The notes under the pieces: model-generated
What the model saw: only the letters and a program-made list of their open reading frames with translations
What the model was told of the DNA's origin: nothing
Databases searched by the model: none
Position numbers and translations under genes: made by a program
Part shown: in pieces, positions 54,194 through 62,986 of the stretch
Position numbering within the stretch: position 1 is the stretch's first letter
How the letters are laid out: each line of letters begins with the position of its first letter
Assembly: GCF_025854335.1 (NCBI RefSeq)
Contig: NZ_CP107716.1
Coordinates: forward strand, 1,481,001 to 1,545,000
DNA from: Pelagibacterium flavum
GTDB lineage: Bacteria; Pseudomonadota; Alphaproteobacteria; Rhizobiales; Devosiaceae
DNA: 64,000 bases
Direction of reading: 5' to 3'

Positions 54194-55162
54194 ATGCGGC
54201 AACCGCAGGACATCGTCTTGCTCTTGAAGGCGGCGGGTGAAATCACCCGCCTGCGCCTGCTTGCGCTTCTCGTTCAGGGCGAGCTGTCCGTGAAGGATTT
54301 TACCGAGATTCTGGGCCAGAGTCAGCCGCGGATTTCCCGGCATCTCAAGCTGCTGGCCGACGCCGGACTTGTAACCCGGCATGCCGAAGGGGCGTGGGCC
54401 TATTACCGGCTCAATCGCGACCGGACCAGTGGCGCTTTGGCCGAATGGCTGATGGACCATCTGGATACCGACGCTTCCGAGCTGCGGCGCGACCTTGAAA
54501 AGCTGTCGGGGTTGCGGGCAGCACAGCAGGAACGCGCTGCCACCTTTTTTGCCACCATCGCGCAGAGCTGGGACAAGTTGCGCAGCCTGCACGTTGCCGA
54601 ATCCGCGTTGGAGACGGCGATCGTTGCAGCCGCGGGGCAGGGGCCGGTCGAGATGTTTCTCGATCTGGGGACCGGAACCGGGCGGATGCTCGAGCTCCTC
54701 GCGGGGAAATACACCCAGGGCATCGGGCTGGATTCGAGCAGGGAAATGCTTTCGGTGGCGCGGGCCAAGCTCGATGCCGAAGGCATAGAGAACGCGCAGG
54801 TGCGGCTGGGCAACATAACCGAGCTGGGCGACTATCATGGGTCGTCCGATCTGGTGATGCTGCACCAGGTGCTGCACTATTTCGACGACCCTTCGATTGC
54901 GATCGCCCACGCAGCGTCCTGCCTCAAGCCCGAGGGGCGGATGCTTGTGGTCGATTTTGCACCCCATGATCTCGAGTTCCTGCGCAGCGAGCAGGCGCAT
55001 CGCCGGCTGGGCATGTCGCACGAGCAGATGGCCCTTTGGGCCGATGCGGCTGGGCTCAGTGTTGCCTCGTGCAAGAGCTTTCCCCCCTCGCGTGAGGATG
55101 GGCTGACGGTGTGCCTTTGGGCGCTCGAAACCATAAAACCAAACCATACAAAAGGAGTCTGA
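54194..55162 (+). CDS. ArsR-family regulator fused to a SAM-dependent methyltransferase domain (SahR-like)
   Basis: A 322-residue fusion. Residues 1-95 form an ArsR winged helix (DIVLLLKAAGEITRLRLLALL, QSQPRISRHLKLLADAGLVTRHAEGAWAYYRL). Residues 140-318 form a class I methyltransferase domain (FLDLGTGTGRMLELLAG as SAM motif I). No metal-binding Cys cluster is seen. Related proteins sense SAH or SAM and control methionine-cycle genes. metF follows after two bases, and a perfect palindrome overlaps the promoter. Autoregulated control of metF by SAM/SAH level is the likely role. Confidence 0.85.
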   Translation: MRQPQDIVLLLKAAGEITRLRLLALLVQGELSVKDFTEILGQSQPRISRHLKLLADAGLVTRHAEGAWAYYRLNRDRTSGALAEWLMDHLDTDASELRRDLEKLSGLRAAQQERAATFFATIAQSWDKLRSLHVAESALETAIVAAAGQGPVEMFLDLGTGTGRMLELLAGKYTQGIGLDSSREMLSVARAKLDAEGIENAQVRLGNITELGDYHGSSDLVMLHQVLHYFDDPSIAIAHAASCLKPEGRMLVVDFAPHDLEFLRSEQAHRRLGMSHEQMALWADAAGLSVASCKSFPPSREDGLTVCLWALETIKPNHTKGV

Positions 55163-55164
55163 TC

Positions 55165-56064
55165 GTGGTGTCTGCGACAGACGAGAGCCGGCTGAGCCGT
55201 CAGCCCGAGAGTGGGCGTCCCGACATTGCGGTGAGCTTTGAGTTCTTCCCGCCCAAGACCGACGCCATGGAGGAGAGATTCTGGGCGAGCCTTTCGCGGT
55301 TGGCGCCGCTTGGGCCGCGGTTTGTTTCCGTGACTTATGGCGCGGGTGGCTCGACGCGCGAGCGCACGCTGCGCATGGTTTCGCGGATCACCAATGAGAC
55401 CGGCGTTCCGGCGGCGGCGCATCTGACCTGTGTCGGGGCGACCCGCGATCAGGTCGATGACGTGGTGCGTGGTTACGCTGCGGCGGGCGTCAAGCGTATC
55501 GTCGCTTTGCGCGGTGACCCTCCCGAAGGGGTCGGGCATGCCTTTACCCCGCATCCTCATGGATATAACAGCGCCGCCGATCTGGTGGCGGGCATCCGCA
55601 AGCTGGGTGATTTCGATATTTCGGTGGCGGCCTATCCTGAAAAGCATCCGCAAAGCGCGGACTGGGATGCCGATATCGACAATCTCAAGCGCAAACTCGA
55701 TGCCGGTGCGGATCGCGCGATCACCCAGATGTTCTTTGAGAACGGCGATTACTGGCGGTTCGTGGAACGGGCGCACAAGGCGGGGATCACCGCGCCGATC
55801 GTGCCCGGTGTGCAGCCGATCCACAGCTTCCGGCAGATCGCGGGTTTTGCCGGCCGGTGTGGGGCGTCGATCCCGCAATGGCTGGCGGACCGTTTCGAGG
55901 GATTGGACGACGATCCGGAGACCCACGCGCTTGTCGCGGCGGCCGTCGCCGCCGAGCAGGTGACTGAACTGCTCGATTCTGGGATCACCGAGTTCCATTT
56001 CTATACGCTCAACCGCTCCAATCTGGTGCTGGCGCTGGCGCGATTGCTGGGTATTCGTCCCTAG
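55165..56064 (+). CDS. metF: 5,10-methylenetetrahydrofolate reductase
   Basis: A 299-residue FAD enzyme that makes 5-methyl-THF for methionine synthesis. VSFEFFPPKTDAMEE (catalytic Glu), FVSVTYGAGGSTRERT, AHLTCVGATRDQ, IVALRGDPPEG and ITQMFFENGDYWRF match the family throughout. The GTG at 55165 is chosen since AAAGGAG lies eight bases upstream; a frame from 55111 would overlap the preceding gene. Its TAG stop is the first triplet of a RIME-like repeat. Confidence 0.95.
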   Translation: MVSATDESRLSRQPESGRPDIAVSFEFFPPKTDAMEERFWASLSRLAPLGPRFVSVTYGAGGSTRERTLRMVSRITNETGVPAAAHLTCVGATRDQVDDVVRGYAAAGVKRIVALRGDPPEGVGHAFTPHPHGYNSAADLVAGIRKLGDFDISVAAYPEKHPQSADWDADIDNLKRKLDAGADRAITQMFFENGDYWRFVERAHKAGITAPIVPGVQPIHSFRQIAGFAGRCGASIPQWLADRFEGLDDDPETHALVAAAVAAEQVTELLDSGITEFHFYTLNRSNLVLALARLLGIRP

Positions 56065-56150
56065 AGCCCGATTGAATCGGACTGGGGCTCTAAGTCATTG
56101 TTTTGTCGTGCGATCGAACCGGAAAAGTCTGCAACTTTTCCCGATCGCAC
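56062..56150. repeat. RIME-like composite repeat, copy C
   Basis: Left hairpin AGAGCCC / GGGCTCT directly at the metF stop, then a TTGTTTTG spacer, then the 43-bp palindrome with arms GTGCGATC / GATCGCAC (56108-56150). Best preserved copy in the window. Confidence 0.82.
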
Positions 56151-56242
56151 TCCAGGGGCCCGGCACGGGAACGGGCCTTCAGGTTCCATTCACCAAACTG
56201 CTGCCATTTTCAGGGACGAAGAGATTGGCTGTGCGGGGGCAC

Positions 56243-57004
56243 ATGGCCAGTGGGCCGATTGGATACGCAGATATGATGCTCTCAAGATCCGTGGCATCGG
56301 GCGCGATGCTGGTACTGATAATGGGTGCGGTTGGCGCTGCTGCCTTGCAGCAGGAGCCGGGCGCAGGCTTTGTCGCTTTGCCCGATGCGCCAGCGGAAAA
56401 TACCGAGCGCGATGCAACAGCGGCCGACCGGGTTGTCGAAAGCGCGGGCTTTCCCGTGGTGCCGCAGGCCGAGCGCGACCGGGCCGGTGAGGCCACGCAT
56501 GGTCCGATGGTGACGGTCAATGGGCGGCCGTTGGGCGAAAACCGGCCCGCCGCTGATCGGACGGTGGCGACTGCTCCTGCCGAGGAGCCCGTTGCGGCTG
56601 TGACCCCGCAGACCGAAACCAGCGCTGCCGAAACGGCGGCAATCGAGCCGCCGCGCCCGCTGCCTCGGCCCGAAGGGCTCGGGGTGCCCCAGCAGCAGGA
56701 TGCGACCGGCATCGACTATGAGGCGATTGCGCGCGCCGCCGGCATGTCCGGCCAGAACTCGCAGGTCTCGGCTCCGGGTTTTCTGACGCCGCCCGATACG
56801 CAGACACTGGCGCCGCTCAGCGGATCAAACAGCGCATCTGATCCGCGCAATCGCGAGCAGGATGAGTTGGTCGGCGTTGTTGGCCCGAACGGGGAAATCC
56901 TCTGGGTCTATGAGGAGCAGGTTCCTACACTGAACAGCCGCGTCGTCATCGAGCGCCGGCAGCAGGTTCCGCAGACCAATCCCTTCGGTTTCGTTTACGA
57001 GTAA
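56243..57004 (+). CDS. Membrane-anchored Pro/Ala-rich protein, unknown function
   Basis: A 253-residue protein (if started at 56243; ATG 56273 or 56276 would also keep the anchor). One hydrophobic segment (about residues 15-32, SGAMLVLIMGAVGAAA) is followed by a long, low-complexity periplasmic part rich in Pro, Ala, Glu and Thr and an ordered end (DELVGVVGPNGEILWVYEEQVPTLNSRVVIERR). The upstream frame extends through a repeat and is not credible. The family is not recognised; it may be an envelope protein. Confidence 0.55.
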   Translation: MASGPIGYADMMLSRSVASGAMLVLIMGAVGAAALQQEPGAGFVALPDAPAENTERDATAADRVVESAGFPVVPQAERDRAGEATHGPMVTVNGRPLGENRPAADRTVATAPAEEPVAAVTPQTETSAAETAAIEPPRPLPRPEGLGVPQQQDATGIDYEAIARAAGMSGQNSQVSAPGFLTPPDTQTLAPLSGSNSASDPRNREQDELVGVVGPNGEILWVYEEQVPTLNSRVVIERRQQVPQTNPFGFVYE

Positions 57005-57111
57005 TCTTCCAATCGAGCGTATTGACGCATCGGGTGCGTCCTGTCTTGCTTGTGCCCAATTGCTGCGGACGATAAACAACCCCTCCGCAAAAGTTCGCAC
57101 GGGACATTGTC

Positions 57112-57846
57112 ATGTCGATCTGGCAGCAAATCGCAGCGCTCCTTGGCTCGTTCTCGCAGGGGACAGGGCTGGCGGGCGGTATTGCCAGCATTCTGGACCC
57201 CGACAACTGGGCGCCGGGCGGCCGCGAGGCGGCGTTCACCATGTCGATCATTGCACTTTCGGCCAAGATGGCCGTGGCTGACGGGGTGGTGAGTCGGCGC
57301 GAAGTCATCACGTTTCACACGCTTGTGGACATTCCCGAGGGCGCCGACGCGCATGTGGACCGGTTTTTCGCTCTGGCTCAGCAGGATGTGGCCGGGTTCG
57401 ACAGCTATGCGCGCAAGGTGCGCAAGCTGTTTGCCGACAGTCCGGCGACGCTCGAGCACGTGCTGGACGCGTTGTTCGAGATCGCGACGGCCGATGGGTT
57501 CGTGCATGGCGACGAGATGGCCTATCTCGAAGCGGTGAGTGAGATTTTCGGGTTCGATTCCGTGCGTTTCGAGCAGATCGCCTCCCAACACGTGCTGATG
57601 CCGTCAGGGCATCGGGACCCATATGCGGTGCTCGGGCTCGCGCCCGACGTGACCGATGACGAGCTGCGCCGGACCTATCGGCGGCTGGTGGCCGAGCACC
57701 ATCCGGACCGGATGGTTGCCAAGGGCGTGCCCGAGGAATTGATGGGGCTGGCCTCTGCCAAGATGGCGTCGATCAACACCGCCTATCGCGATGTGACCCG
57801 GGCGCGGGGCACGCGACCGGCGCTGACTTCGACTCAATCGACTTGA
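57112..57846 (+). CDS. TerB-DnaJ (DjlA-like) co-chaperone without membrane anchor
   Basis: A 244-residue protein. Residues about 38-155 form a TerB-like helical domain (MAVADGVVSRREVITFHTLVDIPEG, EIATADGFVHGDEMAYL). Residues 168-232 form a J domain (DPYAVLGLAPDVTDDELRRTYRRLVAEHHPDRM) with the HPD motif that activates DnaK. E. coli DjlA has an N-terminal membrane helix that is not seen here. It may couple DnaK to an unknown client. Confidence 0.88.
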   Translation: MSIWQQIAALLGSFSQGTGLAGGIASILDPDNWAPGGREAAFTMSIIALSAKMAVADGVVSRREVITFHTLVDIPEGADAHVDRFFALAQQDVAGFDSYARKVRKLFADSPATLEHVLDALFEIATADGFVHGDEMAYLEAVSEIFGFDSVRFEQIASQHVLMPSGHRDPYAVLGLAPDVTDDELRRTYRRLVAEHHPDRMVAKGVPEELMGLASAKMASINTAYRDVTRARGTRPALTSTQST

Positions 57847-57876
57847 CCGGGTCACCCCCGGCACCCTACATCAGCC

Positions 57877-58258
<382 letters not shown>

Positions 58259-58420
58259 GTTTTGCCCGTTCTTTGTGCCTCCAAATCGGTTTGGGAAACA
58301 AAATCTTAAAGACTGGGATGCAATCTGCTCAAAGTGGATCAATGCCACTTGTTTCAGTTTTGAGTACCGGCCGAAATCCTCGGCTGGCCCAAGGAGCGCC
58401 GGGCGCGAGTATCTGACCAG

Positions 58421-59398
58421 ATGGGCGAGCCACAATCCTCTCATGAATCGGTGTTGCTGAGCGAGGTGCTGACAGCGCTTTCGCCGCTCGATGGCGCGCG
58501 CGTGGTGGATGGCACATTCGGGGCAGGCGGGTATTCCCGGGCGCTGCTTGAAGAGGGTGCGCATGTGACCGGGATCGATCGCGATCCGACGGTGGCGCCG
58601 TTCGCAGACGCGCTCACGAGCGAGTTTCCCGACCGCTTCGTATTTGTTGCCGGGCCGTTTTCCGAGCTCGATACCCTGGTTGGCGAACAGCAGGTCGATG
58701 GCGTCGTGCTCGATATCGGAGTGAGCTCCATGCAGCTCGATCAGGCCGAGCGCGGCTTTTCGTTCATGCGGTCTGGACCTCTGGACATGCGGATGGGTCG
58801 GGAAGGCGAAACGGCGGCCGATCTCGTCAACACCTTGAGCGAAACCGATCTGGGCAATCTGATCTTTGCATTTGGCGAGGAGCGGGCTTCGCGCCGCATT
58901 GCCAAGGCAATCGTCGAAGCGCGCAAGAGCGCGCCGATCACCGATACGCTGGCGCTGGCACAGTTGATCGAAAAGACCGTGGGGCGCAAGCCGGGTGCGC
59001 CGCATCCGGCGACGCGTACGTTCCAGGGATTGCGGATTGCGGTCAATGGCGAGTTCGACCAGCTGGTCGCGGCGCTCTTTGCCGCCGAGCGCATCCTTCC
59101 CGAAGGCGGGCGGCTGGCGGTCGTGACATTCCATTCGCTCGAGGACCGGATCGTCAAACGGTTCTTTGACCAGACCAAGACCGCGGCGCCCCAGTCGCGG
59201 CACCTGCCGTATTCGGCGCCGATCGAGGCGTGCTGGGCGCCGGTGCGCAAGCCCGTCAAGGCTGGCAAAGACGAGGTGGGGCGCAACCCGCGGGCGCGTT
59301 CAGCGACCCTGCGCAGCGGTGTGCGAACGGCGATCGCGGCGCGGCCGGAACGGGCCGCGGGACTGGGCGTGCCAGGCTTCAGGAGGGGTGTGGCATGA
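58421..59398 (+). CDS. rsmH: 16S rRNA (cytosine1402-N4)-methyltransferase
   Basis: A 325-residue SAM enzyme (MraW). HESVLLSEVLTALSPLDGARVVDGTFGAGGYSRALLE holds the SAM site (residues 8-43). VDGVVLDIGVSSMQLDQAERGFSF, GPLDMRMG and VVTFHSLEDRIVKRFF are typical. First gene of the division/cell-wall cluster. The usual mraZ is not present upstream; the gap of 160 bases leads back to rnpB. Its stop overlaps the ftsL start. Confidence 0.95.
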   Translation: MGEPQSSHESVLLSEVLTALSPLDGARVVDGTFGAGGYSRALLEEGAHVTGIDRDPTVAPFADALTSEFPDRFVFVAGPFSELDTLVGEQQVDGVVLDIGVSSMQLDQAERGFSFMRSGPLDMRMGREGETAADLVNTLSETDLGNLIFAFGEERASRRIAKAIVEARKSAPITDTLALAQLIEKTVGRKPGAPHPATRTFQGLRIAVNGEFDQLVAALFAAERILPEGGRLAVVTFHSLEDRIVKRFFDQTKTAAPQSRHLPYSAPIEACWAPVRKPVKAGKDEVGRNPRARSATLRSGVRTAIAARPERAAGLGVPGFRRGVA

Positions 59399-59784
59399 GC
59401 CGGTTTTTGCAACGCCTCAATATCGTGCTGGCCATCATTGCGGTTCTCGCCGTTGTTGCCGTCTATTCGCAAAAGCACATGGCCGAACTGACGGCCGAAG
59501 AGATCGGGCGTATCGAAACGGCCATCGCGCAACAGCAGGCCGATCTTTCCGTTCTCAAGGCGGACTGGGCCTATCTCAACCAGCCCACGCATATTCAACC
59601 CATCGTCGATCGTCACAATGACGTTCTAAACCTTCAGGTCGCGGAGGCCGAGCAGTTCGGCAGTTTTGCCGATTTGCCCATGCGGCCGCAACAGCGGCTC
59701 GATACCGAATCCCTTGATGCCCTGTTTGAAACCATTGAAGCTGGAGAAGATCCGATCGGCTCCCTGCTGGAGGGGCTGCTATGA
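59395..59784 (+). CDS. ftsL: Cell division protein FtsL
   Basis: A 129-residue bitopic protein with a membrane helix (about residues 9-26, NIVLAIIAVLAVVAVYS) and a periplasmic leucine-zipper-like helix (LTAEEIGRIETAIAQQQADLSVLKADWAYL, about 34-63), the standard FtsL pattern. With FtsB and FtsQ it joins the divisome and activates septal synthesis. Position between rsmH and ftsI and ATGA overlaps on both sides support the call. Confidence 0.88.
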   Translation: MSRFLQRLNIVLAIIAVLAVVAVYSQKHMAELTAEEIGRIETAIAQQQADLSVLKADWAYLNQPTHIQPIVDRHNDVLNLQVAEAEQFGSFADLPMRPQQRLDTESLDALFETIEAGEDPIGSLLEGLL

Positions 59785-61505
59785 GCGCGATCACCCCCGA
59801 AACCATTTCCATCGACGGCACGCGCAAGGCGCGCGGCAATCTGACCGGCGCGCGCATTCGCTGGGCCATGGCGTTCGTTCTGATCGTGTTTTCGGTGATG
59901 GTGGGGCGGCTCATCTGGCTGGGCAATATCGAGATCGATACCACGATCGAGGGCCAGACACGCGATGCCATCATGGCGTCCCGTCCGGCAATCCTCGATC
60001 GGAACGGACTGGAAATGGCGGTCGATATCCGCGTGCCATCGCTCTTTGCCGAGCCCCGACGCATACTCGATGTCGATGAGGCCGCGGACGCGATCCTGAC
60101 GGTTTTGCCCGAACTGGACAGCGCCTGGCTGCGCGACCGACTGACGGGGGATCAAGGGTTTGTGTGGGTGGCGCGTGAATTGACCCCCGCCCAGCGCGAC
60201 CGGATCATGCGGCTTGGCATTCCGGGGCTCGATTTTCTCGAGGAAAGCAAGCGGTTCTACCCCGGCGGGACGGTCGCCGCGCATGTGATGGGTGCGGTCA
60301 ATATCGACAATGTCGGGATTGCCGGTGTCGAAAAGCATCTCGATGACGACAATCTGGCCCTGTTGCAAAATCTGGGGCTGGCGCGCGACAGCGCGCTGAC
60401 CCCGGTCAACCTTTCGCTCGATCTGCGCGTCCAGAGCATCCTGCATGAAGAGCTTGTGAGTTCCATCGAGCGCTATCAGGCGATCGCGGCGGGCGGAGCG
60501 ATCATGGATGTGCGGACCGGCGAAATCATCGCCATGGCGTCCATTCCCGACTTCGACCCCAACAATCCCGGGACCATGCTCGAGGAAGGGCGCTTCAACC
60601 GGCTGACCGCGGCAAAGTTCGAGGTGGGCTCGATTTTCAAGCCGATCACGTTTGCTGCCGCCCTGGATGCGGGCGCGGTGCAACTCACCGACACGGTCGA
60701 CGCCCGGTTTGGCGTGCGCTTCGGGCGGTACACGATCGAGGACTTCCATGGTGAATACCGCGTTCTGACGGTGCCCGAGGTGTTCCGCTATTCCTCCAAT
60801 ATCGGAACGATCAAGATCATGCAGGCTCTGGGCAAGGATAATTTCCGGGCCTTTCTGACGCGGATCGGGCTGGATGGTGCTCCCGATATCGAGCTTCCGG
60901 AAGTCACGAGATCGAGCATTCCGGCGAGCTTTTCGGAAGTGGGGGCTGCCACGGCCTCTTTCGGGCATGGCCTGAGCGTGACGCCGCTGCAGATGTTGAC
61001 GGCGACCGCGGCGCTGGTGAATGGCGGGCACCTGATGGATGCGACGCTGTTTCCGCGCACCGAGCAGGAGGCCATGGCCGGAGCCACGCAGGTCGTTTCC
61101 CAGCAGACAAGCGATTATTTGCGCTATCTGTTGCGCATGAACGGAGTCATCGGTTCAGGCAGCACGGGCAACAAGATCGCCGAGGGCTACCGGTGGGGCG
61201 GCAAGACAGGGACTGCGGAAAAGGTGGTCGATGGACGATATTCGAGCAGTCTTGTCACGGCTTTTTTCGCCTCGGCTTTTCCGCTCGAAGATCCTAAATA
61301 TGCCCTGATCATTTTTGTAGATGAACCAAAGGCAGAAAACGAGCGATCGGGGCGTACCGCCGGCTGGAACGCGGGACAGATGTCGGGACGTATCGTCAAG
61401 CGCATAGCACCGATGCTCGGTATCCAACCCGTTCTGGGGCCACAAATCGACGCCCAATTGGTGCCAGTCCAGTTGCGCAGCGGGGCCGAATTTACCGGGT
61501 TCTGA
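59781..61505 (+). CDS. ftsI: Peptidoglycan transpeptidase FtsI (PBP3)
   Basis: A 574-residue division-specific class B PBP. Cytoplasmic tail, membrane helix (about 27-47), pedestal domain (SRPAILDRNGLEMAVDI), then the transpeptidase domain with SxxK as Ser284-Lys287 (VGSIFKPI), SxN in YSSNIGT and KTG in GGKTGTAEK. It cross-links septal peptidoglycan and is the target of several beta-lactams. It overlaps ftsL by four bases. Confidence 0.95.
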   Translation: MSAITPETISIDGTRKARGNLTGARIRWAMAFVLIVFSVMVGRLIWLGNIEIDTTIEGQTRDAIMASRPAILDRNGLEMAVDIRVPSLFAEPRRILDVDEAADAILTVLPELDSAWLRDRLTGDQGFVWVARELTPAQRDRIMRLGIPGLDFLEESKRFYPGGTVAAHVMGAVNIDNVGIAGVEKHLDDDNLALLQNLGLARDSALTPVNLSLDLRVQSILHEELVSSIERYQAIAAGGAIMDVRTGEIIAMASIPDFDPNNPGTMLEEGRFNRLTAAKFEVGSIFKPITFAAALDAGAVQLTDTVDARFGVRFGRYTIEDFHGEYRVLTVPEVFRYSSNIGTIKIMQALGKDNFRAFLTRIGLDGAPDIELPEVTRSSIPASFSEVGAATASFGHGLSVTPLQMLTATAALVNGGHLMDATLFPRTEQEAMAGATQVVSQQTSDYLRYLLRMNGVIGSGSTGNKIAEGYRWGGKTGTAEKVVDGRYSSSLVTAFFASAFPLEDPKYALIIFVDEPKAENERSGRTAGWNAGQMSGRIVKRIAPMLGIQPVLGPQIDAQLVPVQLRSGAEFTGF

Positions 61506-61529
61506 TGCTAGTGGCTGAAAACGGGGGAC

Positions 61530-62978
61530 GTGATATTGCCGCATAAGCTTACCGACATTCTGCACGGGGTCGCCGGGGCAGACAATTTGCCCGATATCGA
61601 GGTTGGCGGACTGAACGCCGATAGCCGGCTGATTGGGCAGGGTGACGTGTTCTTTGCGCTGCCGGGCACGCGCGGACACGGAAACAGCTATGCAAAGGAT
61701 GCTGCCGGCCGTGGAGCCGTCGTCATGGTTACTGACGAGGCACCAAAGGCCGATCCGGGAATTCCGGTGGTGCTGATTGACGATGTGCGGGCTGCCTATG
61801 CCATAGCCGCCGCCAATTTCTGCGGACCGCAACCAGCCATTTGCGCTGCGGTAACCGGGACGAACGGCAAGACCTCGGTGGTGTCTTTTCTGCGCCAGAT
61901 CTGGGCCCATTCGGGCATTCGTGGCGCCAGCTTGGGCACGCTCGGGCTGATGGTGGGCGAAGACCATATTCCGGGCGAGCTGACGACGCCCGACTCGCTA
62001 TCGCTGCACAAGACGCTGGCAAAGCTCAAGGCGGACGGCGTGGATCATGTTGCACTTGAAGCCTCCAGCCATGGCCTCGATCAACGACGGCTCGACGGGG
62101 TGAAGTTCAGCGCGGTGGCGTTCACCAATCTCAGCCGCGACCATCTCGATTATCACGAGACGATCGAAGCGTATCGCGATGCCAAGCTGCGGCTGTTCCG
62201 CGACCTGATCGACGCCGATGCGACTGCCGTCGTCGACGCCGAAGACGAGGAGGGGCTGCCCTTCATGTTCGCGGCGCTCGACAAGGGCGCGACGGTATTC
62301 ACCGTGGGCGCGGGCGGAGCGCATATCGATGTCGAGAGCGTTGAAAGCGAGGGGTTCGGGCAGCGGGTCAAGGGCAAGCTGGTGGGCGAGCCGATGGAAT
62401 TCCTGCTGCCGCTGGTGGGGCGGTTCCAGGTGGACAATGCGGTGGTCGCGGCCGGGCTGGCCATGGCGACCGGCGTTGCCAATGGCGATGCCATCAAAGC
62501 GCTCGAAACGCTTGAGGGGGCCAAGGGGCGCCTGGAAAAGGTTGTCCAGCGCGGCGAGGCCGCCGTGTTTGTGGACTATGCCCACACGCCCGATGCACTG
62601 GAAAACGCGCTGGAAGCGCTTCGGCCCTTCGCCAAGGGACGGCTGATCGTCGTGTTCGGGTGCGGAGGCGATCGCGATCCGGGCAAGCGCCCGCAGATGG
62701 GGGAGGTGGCTCAAAGGCTGGCCGATCTGGTGATCGTTACCGACGACAATCCGCGCACGGAAGATGCGAACGCCATTCGCGCGCAGATACTGGCGGCGGC
62801 GCCCGGCGCGAGGGAAATGGGAGATCGGGCGGCAGCAATCGGTCATGCAATTGCCGGAATGGGCGCAGAGGACGTTGTTCTGGTCGCCGGCAAGGGACAT
62901 GAGGACTACCAGATCGTGGGAAAGACAAAGCATCATTTTTCCGACCACGAGGTCGTGCGCGCGGCCTTCGGGACCTGA
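61530..62978 (+). CDS. murE: UDP-MurNAc-tripeptide synthetase (meso-DAP adding)
   Basis: A 482-residue Mur ligase that adds meso-diaminopimelate to UDP-MurNAc-L-Ala-D-Glu. ATP loop VTGTNGKTS (about 107-115), the carbamylated Lys region, GCGGDRDPGKRPQM and the DAP-specific DNPRTED motif are present. Start: GTG 61530 is one base after GGGGGA, while TTG 61536 (in frame) is seven bases after it; the TTG may be the real start and would remove two residues. Cytoplasmic step of wall precursor synthesis. Confidence 0.94.
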   Translation: MILPHKLTDILHGVAGADNLPDIEVGGLNADSRLIGQGDVFFALPGTRGHGNSYAKDAAGRGAVVMVTDEAPKADPGIPVVLIDDVRAAYAIAAANFCGPQPAICAAVTGTNGKTSVVSFLRQIWAHSGIRGASLGTLGLMVGEDHIPGELTTPDSLSLHKTLAKLKADGVDHVALEASSHGLDQRRLDGVKFSAVAFTNLSRDHLDYHETIEAYRDAKLRLFRDLIDADATAVVDAEDEEGLPFMFAALDKGATVFTVGAGGAHIDVESVESEGFGQRVKGKLVGEPMEFLLPLVGRFQVDNAVVAAGLAMATGVANGDAIKALETLEGAKGRLEKVVQRGEAAVFVDYAHTPDALENALEALRPFAKGRLIVVFGCGGDRDPGKRPQMGEVAQRLADLVIVTDDNPRTEDANAIRAQILAAAPGAREMGDRAAAIGHAIAGMGAEDVVLVAGKGHEDYQIVGKTKHHFSDHEVVRAAFGT

Positions 62979-62986
62979 GGCCTTCA

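Noticed and set aside
58259..58420. MraZ binding boxes before rsmH
   Set aside because: Two TGGGA words are 22 bases apart, whereas MraZ sites are repeats about ten bases apart, and no mraZ gene is present in the window.
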